Shown here piece after piece: positions 56,965 to 64,000 of a DNA stretch of 64,000 nt. This DNA comes from Xanthomonas arboricola pv. guizotiae (GTDB taxonomy: Bacteria > Pseudomonadota > Gammaproteobacteria > Xanthomonadales > Xanthomonadaceae). The DNA is taken from assembly GCF_002940205.1 (NCBI RefSeq), contig NZ_MDSK01000008.1, positions 96,911 to 160,910 on the forward strand. Reading direction: 5' to 3'. The notes beneath the pieces are model-generated. The model did not search any database and was not told where the DNA came from. It saw nothing but the letters and a program-made list of their open reading frames with translations. A program made the position numbers and the translations under genes. Each line of letters opens with the position of its first letter. Position 1 is the first letter of the stretch.

Positions 56965-57543
56965 CTAGCCCAACCGGCTGGCCACGAACTCCCAGTTGAT
57001 CAGCTTCCAGAACGCCTCCAGGTATTGCGCGCGGTCCTGGCGGTAATCCAGGTAATAGGCGTGCTCCCACAGGTCGCAGGCGAGCAGCGGGGTGTCCGGC
57101 CCGGTGAGCGGCGTGGACGCATTCGGCGTGGCGACGACCGCCAGTGCGCCATCCGGGCGCTGCACCAGCCACACCCAGCCCGAACCGAAGCTGCCCAGGG
57201 CGACGCGGTTGAATTCCTGCCTGAAATGCACGAAGTCGCCGAACGATTTGGCGATACGGTCGGCCAGCCGGCCCAGCGGCTCGCCGCCGCCGCGTGGGCG
57301 CAGACACTGCCAATAGAAATTGTGGTTCCACACCTGCGCAGCCAGATGGAACAGCGTGCCTTGCGCCTGCGCGATGATGTCTTCCAGCGTCAGCTCGGCG
57401 AACTCGCTGCCTTCGATGCGCGCATTGAGCCGATCGACCTCGCTGCGGTGACAGACGCCGTGGTGCGCCTCCAGGGTGGCGGCAGACAGATGCGGCTCCA
57501 GGGCGACGCGGGAGTAGGGCAGTGCAAGGTGTTCGATCGGCAT
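56965..57543 (-). CDS. Fe/Mn-type superoxide dismutase with unusual second-shell residues
   Basis: A 192-residue member of the Fe/Mn SOD family, closest in pattern to FeSOD. All four metal ligands are present: His27, His74 (VWNHNFYW), Asp157 and His161 (DLWEHAYY), plus the FeSOD-type Gln70 (AAQVW). However the helix after the first ligand reads EAHHGVCHRSEVDRLN. The gateway Tyr (E. coli FeSOD Tyr34) is Glu35 and the conserved His30 is Cys31. Both residues tune proton delivery and the substrate channel, so activity or substrate may differ. Divergent from grxD; converges with purK. Confidence 0.9.
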   Translation of the reverse strand: MPIEHLALPYSRVALEPHLSAATLEAHHGVCHRSEVDRLNARIEGSEFAELTLEDIIAQAQGTLFHLAAQVWNHNFYWQCLRPRGGGEPLGRLADRIAKSFGDFVHFRQEFNRVALGSFGSGWVWLVQRPDGALAVVATPNASTPLTGPDTPLLACDLWEHAYYLDYRQDRAQYLEAFWKLINWEFVASRLG

Positions 57544-57592
57544 GATGGCAAGGGCAGCGAAGGGAGTGCGGCGATAGGTCGCGCTGAAGGCT

Positions 57593-57598
57593 TACAAT
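57593..57598 (+). promoter_or_regulatory. Candidate -10 box for grxD
   Basis: TACAAT lies 67 bp before the grxD ATG in the divergent gap with the SOD gene. No convincing -35 was seen. Confidence 0.35.
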
Positions 57599-57664
57599 GC
57601 GCGCCTTTGCGGAAGTCTATCCGACCCGGCGGTCGGGCCTGCCGCTCCCAGTCAGGAGAGTCCA

Positions 57665-57985
57665 ATGCCGGTGATGGAACGGATCCAGGCCGAAGTCGAA
57701 CAACACCCGATCGTGCTGTTCATGAAAGGCACCCCGCAATTCCCGATGTGCGGTTTTTCTAGCCGCGCCGTGCAGGCCCTGGTGGCTGCCGGCGCCGATC
57801 AGTTGCGCACGGTCAACGTGCTGGAAGAACCCGAAGTGCGCGCCAATCTGCCGCGCTATTCCAACTGGCCGACCTTCCCGCAGCTGTTCATCCACGGCGA
57901 GCTGATCGGCGGTTGCGATATCACGCTGGAACTGTTCGAAGCCGGCGAGCTCAAGCGTATCGTCAGCGAGGCCTACCAGCCGTGA
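57665..57985 (+). CDS. grxD: Monothiol glutaredoxin (CGFS type)
   Basis: Carries [2Fe-2S] clusters with glutathione for Fe-S trafficking. The 106 residues include the single-Cys active site CGFS (Cys29-Ser32) within GTPQFPMCGFSSRA, the glutathione site WPTFPQLFI and GGCDITLELF. AGGAG sits 9 nt before the ATG. Pairing with an Fe-dependent SOD across a divergent gap is suggestive but not proof of common regulation. The stop overlaps the next gene (GTGA). Confidence 0.96.
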   Translation: MPVMERIQAEVEQHPIVLFMKGTPQFPMCGFSSRAVQALVAAGADQLRTVNVLEEPEVRANLPRYSNWPTFPQLFIHGELIGGCDITLELFEAGELKRIVSEAYQP

Positions 57986-58725
57986 GTCTGGCGCAGGCCC
58001 GGCCCGACGCGGCGGCGCTTGCCGGCCGCGTGGTGCTGATCACCGGTGCAGCCGGCGGGCTGGGCAGCGCTGCGGCGCAGGCGTGTGCATCCGCCGGCGC
58101 GACCGTGGTGTTGCTCGGCCGCAAGCTGCGCCCGCTGGAGCGGGTCTATGACGCAGTTGCCACGCTGGGCCAGGAGCCGTTGCTGTACCCGCTGGATCTG
58201 GCCGGCGCCACGCCGGACGACTACGCCACGCTGGCGCAGCGGTTGCAGTCCGAGCTCGGTGGCCTGCACGGCCTGCTGCACTGCGCCGCCGATTTCGCCG
58301 GCTTGACCCCGGCCGAACTCGCGGCGCCTGCCGACTTCGCACGCAACCTGCATATCAACCTCACCGCGCGCGCCTGGTTGACCCAGGCCTGCCTGCCGCT
58401 GTTGCGGCAGCAAGGCGATGCGGCGGTGGTCTTCGTCGTCGATGACCCTGCACGCGTTTGCCAGGCGTACTGGGGTGCCTATGGCGCTGCCCAGCATGCA
58501 CAGCGTGGCCTGCTCGCCAGCCTGCATCACGAAACCGCCGCCGGCCCGGTCCGCATCAGCGGACTGCAGCCCGGCCCGATGCGCACCGCCTTGCGCGCGC
58601 GCGCCTTCACCCATCAGGAGGACAGCGACGCGATGGACCCCACGCGCTATGCCGCCGCCTGCGTCACCTTGTTGTCCACGGCAGGTGGCGCGCACCGCGG
58701 CGCGATCTGGAGTCCTTCCGCATGA
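57982..58725 (+). CDS. SDR-fold protein with degenerate catalytic residues (YciK-like)
   Basis: A 247-residue short-chain dehydrogenase fold, similar in pattern to YciK. The cofactor motif TGAAGGLG (21-28) is intact. Of the catalytic set, Tyr167 remains in WGAYGAAQ, but the Lys expected four residues later is Gln171, and the Ser region reads VVFVVDDPA with no Ser. The NNAG motif is HCAA. The protein can probably bind a nucleotide but may lack dehydrogenase activity. GTG start in a GTGA overlap with grxD; stop overlaps the next ATG. Confidence 0.85.
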   Translation: MSLAQARPDAAALAGRVVLITGAAGGLGSAAAQACASAGATVVLLGRKLRPLERVYDAVATLGQEPLLYPLDLAGATPDDYATLAQRLQSELGGLHGLLHCAADFAGLTPAELAAPADFARNLHINLTARAWLTQACLPLLRQQGDAAVVFVVDDPARVCQAYWGAYGAAQHAQRGLLASLHHETAAGPVRISGLQPGPMRTALRARAFTHQEDSDAMDPTRYAAACVTLLSTAGGAHRGAIWSPSA

Positions 58726-59321
58726 CCATTCTTTCGGCGGCACTGCTGCTGTTCCTGATCCTCGACCCGCTGGGCAACATCCCGGTGTTTCTCAGCGTGC
58801 TCAAGCCGCTGCCGCCGAAGCGCCAGCGCTTCGTGCTCGCGCGCGAGTTGCTGATCGCCCTGTTCGTGCTGATGGCGTTCCTGTGGGGCGGCAAGTACGC
58901 GCTGGAGCTGATGCATCTGCGCCAGGAATCGGTGGCGATCGCCGGCGGCATCGTGCTGTTCCTGATCGGCATCCGCATGATCTTTCCGCGCCCGGAAGGC
59001 CTGATGGGCGAGATCCCCGACGGCGAGCCCTTCATCGTGCCGCTGGCGATCCCGCTGGTGGCCGGCCCGTCCGGCATGGCCGCGGTGATGCTGATGGGCA
59101 GCAACGAGCCCACCCGGTTATGGGATTGGAGCCTGGCGCTGATGATCGCCTGGATCGGTGCATCCACCATCCTGGCCTCGGCCCCGCTCTTGTACAAACT
59201 GCTCGGTCATCGCGCACTGACCGCGATCGAGCGGTTGATGGGCATGTTGCTGGTGGCCATTTCGGTGCAGATGTTTCTGGACGGCCTTGGCACTTATTTC
59301 AAGCTACCGGTGTCGATCTGA
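58722..59321 (+). CDS. MarC/YhgN-family membrane protein
   Basis: A 199-residue integral membrane protein with six predicted helices. Family motifs: LFLILDPLGNIPVFLSVLK at the N-terminus and FIVPLAIPLVAGPSGMAAV in the middle. The function of the MarC family is unknown; an early link to multidrug resistance was not upheld. Third gene of the grxD-SDR-marC unit (4-nt overlap). Confidence 0.92.
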   Translation: MTILSAALLLFLILDPLGNIPVFLSVLKPLPPKRQRFVLARELLIALFVLMAFLWGGKYALELMHLRQESVAIAGGIVLFLIGIRMIFPRPEGLMGEIPDGEPFIVPLAIPLVAGPSGMAAVMLMGSNEPTRLWDWSLALMIAWIGASTILASAPLLYKLLGHRALTAIERLMGMLLVAISVQMFLDGLGTYFKLPVSI

Positions 59322-59775
59322 GTCCAGTCGGCGATGGGCGGGCGGGGTGCATGGGGACGGGTCGTTGAATGTCCGGCGGGAATTTGAAGCCGCGTCGCTG
59401 ACCCGTGGCGTGAGCGGATGGCGGTGTCTGGCGGCCATAGCGTGGGATGGCTTCCGATAGCCAGCGCTGCGTTTTCAGGCCAAACGTTGCCGATTTGCGA
59501 CAAGCCAGCTCGATAGCGCGACGCCGGTCGCAAATGCCGCGCGACTTTGCGCAAGCTGGCGTTTAGGCCTTCACATGCGAAGTTCATGTTGCACTGCGCG
59601 AACTTTGTCACGTCGCCGTCACAATCAGGCCTTAGCGTGTTAATCTGTTGTTAACCGTTGCGGCAGCAACCAGCCGCGCGGCAAGGGACCCCAGATCATC
59701 GGCAGCCCACCCCCGGGAACGGTTGGGCTGACTGCGCCTTTTTGTCACTGCCCAACCTGTATCGAGGCTACCGAA
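59322..59775. other. 454-bp intergenic region before the TonB-dependent receptor
   Basis: No gene is supported. The right half becomes less GC-rich and contains the inverted repeat GTTAA-N7-TTAAC (59639-59655) about 120 bp before the receptor ATG. I found no convincing sigma-70 hexamer pair and no riboswitch-like structure. Probably the promoter and leader of the receptor gene. Confidence 0.5.
59639..59655. promoter_or_regulatory. Candidate operator GTTAA-N7-TTAAC upstream of the receptor gene
   Basis: An AT-rich inverted repeat in otherwise GC-rich DNA, 121 bp before the receptor start. The binding protein is unknown. Confidence 0.3.
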
Positions 59776-62700
59776 ATGACCCACCCCCGCTGTCTCCGCA
59801 TGTCCAAGCTGACGCTTGGCCTTGTTGCCGCACTCGCCGCCGCCCCTGTGTTCGCCCAGAGCACCTCTGCCGGCGTCGCTGGCCTGGTGACCAGCAGCGC
59901 CGGCCAACCGGTGCCGAATGCCGAAGTGACGATCACCCACGTCGAATCCGGCACGGTCAGCCGCGCCACCACCGATGCCAGCGGACGCTACAACGCGCGC
60001 GGCCTACGTGTGGGTGGGCCGTACACGATCACGATTAACGCGTCCGGTGCTGGCAATACCACCCGTGAAGGCGTGTATCTGAATCTGGACAAGGTCAATC
60101 AGGTCGATGCAGCCCTGGGCGGCGATCTGGCCACGCTGGGTACCGTGCAGGCGATCGCAGGCAATTACGGCTCGGCGATCTTCAGCGCCAACAAGATGGG
60201 CACCGGCACCAACGTGACCCGCGAAGAAATCGAGTCGCTGCCGTCGATCAACCGCAACCTGCAGGACTACGTACGCCTGGATCCGCGTGTTGCGCAGACC
60301 GACAAGGCGCGCAACGAAATCTCCATCGCCGGCCAGAACCCGCGCTACAACGCGATCCGTGTTGACGGCATCAGCACCAACGACGCGTTTGGCCTGGAAT
60401 CCAACAGCCTGCCGACGCCGCGCCAGCCGTTCTCGATGGATGTCATCGACGAAATCTCGGTGGACGTTGCCAATTACGACGTCACGATCAGTGGCGGCAC
60501 CGGTGGCGTGATCAATGCCGTCACCAAGTCGGGTACCAACGAATTCCATGGTTCGGTCTATGGCACCTACCGCGAGAACGATTGGTCGGGCAAGAACCAG
60601 AACGACATCCGTCCCCAGCTGTTCGACCGCGAATCGACCTACGGCCTGACCCTGGGCGGCCCGATCGTCAAGGACAAGCTGTTTTTCTTTGCCAACTACG
60701 AAAAGTACAAGGGCAAAGGCGTTTTTACCGGTAATAGTGGCTTTGGACCGACGGGGTCTGGCGAGAGCAACATGGTTGGCATCACGCAGGCACAGATTGA
60801 TCAGGTCATCGATATTTCGCGTAACGTCTACGGTTTCGATCCCGGCACCCTAACCTTACCTGCGCTCGATTCTGATTCCGAGGAAAAGGGTTTCAAGCTG
60901 GATTGGAATATTAGTGATAAGCATCGCGGCTCGTTTCGCTATGGCAAGTCGGAGCAGAGCACGGCTAACCTTAATGGCTTCAGCAACACCTCGCTTGCAC
61001 TGAACTCATACCATTACGTTCGAGACTTCGAGCTTGAGACCTATACCGGTCAGTTGTTCAGCGACTGGACCGAAACGTTCTCGACTGAAGCCAAAGTCTC
61101 CTATCGCGATTACTCGGCGGTTCGTACTGCTGCATCGCAGTTGCCAGCGATCGCCGTGCGCTTCGGTAACAACACGTTGAACCTTGGTACCGAAGCCAAT
61201 ACCCAGGCCAATGAGCTACGTACCGAAACCTGGAATGCATTCTTTGCCGGCACGCTGTTCTTGAACGACCACACGGTCAAGTTCGGCTTCGATTATGAAG
61301 ACAACGACATCTACAACCTGTTTGGGCCGCGCGTTTTCGGTAACTATACGTTCAATTCGGTTGCGAATTATCAAGCGAATCTGCCGAATGCCTATCGCTA
61401 CTCTTATTCGCCGACCGGTATTGACGATATCGCTGCGAAGTGGGGCATGCGTAACGTGGGCGTGTTCCTGCAGGACTCCTGGGCCGTCAACAGCAACCTG
61501 ACCCTAAACTTCGGTCTGCGTTATGACGAGCCGATGGTGAAGAGCTCACCGCAGTTCAACCAGGCTGCCTTTAACGCATTTGGTCGTCGCAATGATGAAA
61601 CCATTGATGGCAACGGCTTGTGGCAGCCGCGCTTTGGTTTCAACTACACCTTCGACGCAGACCGTCCTACCCAGTTGCGCGGCGGTGTTGGTCTATTCCA
61701 GGGTGCTGCCGCGTCGGTGTGGTTATCTAACCCGTATTCCAACACCGGTTTGGCGTACACCGATTACAACTTCCCTAACGCGTCCAACAGCGGGATTCGC
61801 TTTACGCCGAATATCAACAACCAGCCGCGCGGAACATCGGGAGCCACGCAGTCGGTCGATTTCGTAGACAAGGATCTCGGCCAGCCTGCAGTGTGGAAGG
61901 CCAATCTGGCGTTCGATACCGAGTTGCCTTGGTACGGCATCATTGCGTCGATGGAAGGTGTCGTCACCAAGGTCAAGGAAGCGATCTATTACCAGCAGCT
62001 CAATCTTGGTGCCGCAACTGAGGTTGGTCAAGATGGCCGTAGGATCTACTGGAATCCCAACGGACTTAATCCGGCAAACTGGAACTCGCTGGGTAACGCA
62101 TGTCTTCGCGAAACCGGTGTGGCGGTGGGGTCATCATGTGTAAACAGCGGCACGGACATCCGTGCGGGTCGTAACACCAGTTTTAACGACGCCATCATTG
62201 CGCGCTCCACCGACCAGGGTGGCACGCAGAGTTTCACTGTCGGCTTGAACAAGCCATTCAACGATAGCGACTGGTCGTGGAGTCTCGCGTACACGTACTC
62301 GAATGCGAAGGAAGTCAGCGGCCTGAACAGTTCTACATCGGGCTCGCAGTTGCTCAACACTGCAACTTTCCAGGCAAACGAAGAGGTCAACGCGACCTCG
62401 GCTTACGAGATCAAGGACAGCTTCCTGGGCACCCTGCAGTGGAAGCATAATTTCTTCGGCGATTTTGCGACCAAGCTCGGTCTGGTGTATCAAGGTCGTA
62501 GCGGCCGTCCGTACAGCTACACTTTCGACAACGACGCCAACGGCGATGGTCGCTTCAATGATCTGTTGTACATCCCGGCAGCACGTGGCGATGTGCTCTT
62601 CCGCAATGCCGCTGAAGAAAATGCGTTCTGGAACTACGTCAACAACGATCAGTATCTTTCCACACATAAGGGCCAGGTTGCGGGTCGCAACGCGGTGCGT

Positions 62701-63000
62701 AATTCTTGGGTCAACCAGTTCGATCTGCACATCGAGCAGGAGCTTCCGGGCTTCTTCGATGGCAACAAGGCGCAGATCTGGGTCGACGTCATGAACGTGG
62801 GTAACCTGCTCAACAAGAAGTGGGGCCGCGTCGACGAGTACGCGTTCCCGGGCTTCAAGGGTGTGGCCGAGTACGGTGGTATCGACCCGACCACCAAAAA
62901 GTATGTTTACCGGTTTAATGAGCCAGATGCTGCAACTGTCTACGACGACAAGGGCATATCCCGCTGGGCACTACAGCTAGGCTTCCGTTATCAATTTTGA
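59776..63000 (+). CDS. Oar-like TonB-dependent outer-membrane receptor
   Basis: A 1074-residue outer-membrane protein. Signal peptide about 1-27 (AAPVFA). Next is a carboxypeptidase-regulatory-like beta-sandwich (about 33-105; GLVTSSAGQPVPNAEVTI). The plug (about 115-260) carries SLPSINRNLQDYVRLDP, RVDGISTNDAF and GGTGGVINAVTKSGTN. A large beta-barrel ends in the sorting signal LGFRYQF. This is the OmpA-like/Oar class of TonB receptors, abundant in xanthomonads; the ligand is unknown. ATG 59800 is an alternative start (MSKLTLGLVAAL). Codon use in about 60720-62650 is less GC-biased than at either end. Confidence 0.93.
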   Translation: MTHPRCLRMSKLTLGLVAALAAAPVFAQSTSAGVAGLVTSSAGQPVPNAEVTITHVESGTVSRATTDASGRYNARGLRVGGPYTITINASGAGNTTREGVYLNLDKVNQVDAALGGDLATLGTVQAIAGNYGSAIFSANKMGTGTNVTREEIESLPSINRNLQDYVRLDPRVAQTDKARNEISIAGQNPRYNAIRVDGISTNDAFGLESNSLPTPRQPFSMDVIDEISVDVANYDVTISGGTGGVINAVTKSGTNEFHGSVYGTYRENDWSGKNQNDIRPQLFDRESTYGLTLGGPIVKDKLFFFANYEKYKGKGVFTGNSGFGPTGSGESNMVGITQAQIDQVIDISRNVYGFDPGTLTLPALDSDSEEKGFKLDWNISDKHRGSFRYGKSEQSTANLNGFSNTSLALNSYHYVRDFELETYTGQLFSDWTETFSTEAKVSYRDYSAVRTAASQLPAIAVRFGNNTLNLGTEANTQANELRTETWNAFFAGTLFLNDHTVKFGFDYEDNDIYNLFGPRVFGNYTFNSVANYQANLPNAYRYSYSPTGIDDIAAKWGMRNVGVFLQDSWAVNSNLTLNFGLRYDEPMVKSSPQFNQAAFNAFGRRNDETIDGNGLWQPRFGFNYTFDADRPTQLRGGVGLFQGAAASVWLSNPYSNTGLAYTDYNFPNASNSGIRFTPNINNQPRGTSGATQSVDFVDKDLGQPAVWKANLAFDTELPWYGIIASMEGVVTKVKEAIYYQQLNLGAATEVGQDGRRIYWNPNGLNPANWNSLGNACLRETGVAVGSSCVNSGTDIRAGRNTSFNDAIIARSTDQGGTQSFTVGLNKPFNDSDWSWSLAYTYSNAKEVSGLNSSTSGSQLLNTATFQANEEVNATSAYEIKDSFLGTLQWKHNFFGDFATKLGLVYQGRSGRPYSYTFDNDANGDGRFNDLLYIPAARGDVLFRNAAEENAFWNYVNNDQYLSTHKGQVAGRNAVRNSWVNQFDLHIEQELPGFFDGNKAQIWVDVMNVGNLLNKKWGRVDEYAFPGFKGVAEYGGIDPTTKKYVYRFNEPDAATVYDDKGISRWALQLGFRYQF

Positions 63001-63014
63001 TGTCGGTATGTGCT

Positions 63015-63046
63015 AAAAAAACGGCCGTCACTCGGCCGTTTTTTTT
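63015..63046 (+). terminator. Intrinsic terminator after the receptor gene
   Basis: A-rich stretch, ACGGCCG, loop TCACT, CGGCCGT and a run of eight T: a strong terminator, symmetric enough (A-tract on the left) to work in both directions. It begins 14 nt after the receptor stop. Confidence 0.93.
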
Positions 63047-63280
63047 CGACATAAAAGTGTGGCACTGATATATGGCCTTGAAATTTTAGCTTCAACGCAA
63101 ATATGAGTTGGAGAGGGAAAATCTTACTGATATCTTTGGATATAGGTTTGCAGCACGGTAATTTTCTTCAAATCGAAATTAGTAAAGTGAAAGGATCGGC
63201 ATTTCATTAACGTGATGGTTGTCGCATTCTATTTGCGACTTAGTGTGTTCTAATCGCAGATTGACCGAGCATTAAAGAAG

Positions 63281-63922
63281 ATGGAACCTCTTATTGCAAT
63301 GCCAGTGATATTTAAACCCACTAGATCGATGAAGGGCGATCTTGATCTTGTCTTATTCAAAAGCATGGATGCTGTAAAAAGGTTTTCAATTTCAGAAGAA
63401 TTCTTGTGCGATTCCCGAATTTTTTTATTTAAAAATATACTTAGAAGGCATTCAGATTTAGATTGCAATCAAGATGTCATCGCCCGTCTTGCCGCATATG
63501 TTAGTCGGCTAGACGAGTCGTCGCCGGCTTCGATTTTGGAAGCGCACCGTAATTTGATGTGCCTTGAAAATAAAAGTAGTTTTCGAAAAGAACCTGTTCA
63601 AGTCGGAGTGCGGAAAAGCTCAAGTATAGGTTTTATAGCTCCTCTCTATGAGGTGAAGTTAGAGATCGTCTGGTTGATGGATATGTGTAAAAAAGAAAAG
63701 GATATTGTCGCCTTGATGGTTATATTTAACTTTTTCTTTTTGCATGTCCATCCCTTCGCTGATGGAAATGGACGCATGTCACGACTGATTTTGCATAAGA
63801 TGCTCATGGAGAGAGGGTTTGAGAAATTGTCGATTTTTGTTTCTTTGATTAATCTGGTTGAAAAAGAGCGGTTTGTTGATCGGCTTCACTTCGCCCGGCA
63901 ATATGGCTTAACAGGCTGCTGA
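63281..63922 (+). CDS. Fic-domain protein (probable AMPylase or related transferase)
   Basis: A 213-residue Fic/DOC-fold protein. The active-site loop is canonical: HPFADGNGRMSR (residues 157-168), with catalytic His157 and the anion-binding GNGR. A flap-like hairpin (SSIGFIAPLYEV, 114-125) precedes it. Such enzymes usually transfer AMP to a protein hydroxyl. I could not find a clear inhibitory [S/T]xxxE[G/N] motif or an adjacent antitoxin gene. The ATG has AAAGAAG just upstream. The gene and its 230-bp upstream flank are strikingly AT-rich compared with the rest of the window, a sign of acquisition. The C-terminus is short after the Fic core. Confidence 0.88.
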   Translation: MEPLIAMPVIFKPTRSMKGDLDLVLFKSMDAVKRFSISEEFLCDSRIFLFKNILRRHSDLDCNQDVIARLAAYVSRLDESSPASILEAHRNLMCLENKSSFRKEPVQVGVRKSSSIGFIAPLYEVKLEIVWLMDMCKKEKDIVALMVIFNFFFLHVHPFADGNGRMSRLILHKMLMERGFEKLSIFVSLINLVEKERFVDRLHFARQYGLTGC

Positions 63923-64000
63923 AATACCAGCCGCGACGCGAGGCGCAACCAGCGGAATTTTCCAGTACATGTCAGAAGTGGCGAACAATTGACCATGCAG

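Overview
The window is a contiguous piece of a GC-rich gammaproteobacterial chromosome. Gene content, order and repeats all point to Xanthomonas. The markers are a fimV-truA-trpF block, trpB and trpA beside a LysR gene with accD following, a 14-gene nuo operon led by tRNA-Leu, and a metY-rimP-nusA-infB-rbfA-truB-rpsO-pnp cluster. There are also GTAGGAGCGG-type intergenic palindromes and the GGGATTGGGGATT tract. The species cannot be fixed from the sequence alone. GTG and TTG starts are common, and many neighbours overlap by 1-10 nt, which suggests translational coupling.

Layout. Bases 1-8.8 kb hold the end of a HerA-like ATPase gene, a LysM lytic transglycosylase, psd, an SCO copper chaperone, prmB, aroC, a 2-hydroxyacid dehydrogenase and asd. 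Bases 8.9-19.6 kb hold fimV, a VOC protein, truA, trpF, a divergent LysR gene, trpB, a 69-codon Cys-rich ORF, trpA, a secreted Cys-rich protein, accD and glmM. Bases 19.7-27.6 kb hold a 2OG-Fe(II) oxygenase and a tightly overlapping four-gene envelope operon (cupredoxin, GGDEF/EAL protein, DUF3034 protein, lipoprotein globin). An SDR, tpiA and secG follow. Bases 27.7-42.7 kb hold tRNA-Leu(GAG) and nuoA-nuoN (NADH:quinone oxidoreductase). Bases 42.8-52.4 kb hold the initiator tRNA and the rimP-pnp translation/RNA cluster. Bases 52.4-59.3 kb hold a repeat block, a DUF2272 protein, nadC with a Trm112-like gene, purEK, an unusual Fe/Mn superoxide dismutase, and grxD-SDR-marC. Bases 59.8-63.0 kb encode an Oar-like TonB-dependent receptor. 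From about 63.05 kb the DNA turns AT-rich and carries a Fic-domain gene, probably an acquired islet.

Most of the window is housekeeping. The stretches most worth a second look are: the cupredoxin/c-di-GMP/DUF3034/globin operon at 20.8-25.2 kb; the SOD-like protein whose second-shell residues (E. coli Tyr34 and His30) are Glu and Cys; the secreted protein with a duplicated six-cysteine motif next to trpA; the SDR lacking the catalytic Ser and Lys; the Fic islet; and several families of intergenic palindromes. No CRISPR array, complete insertion sequence, prophage or replication origin was seen.
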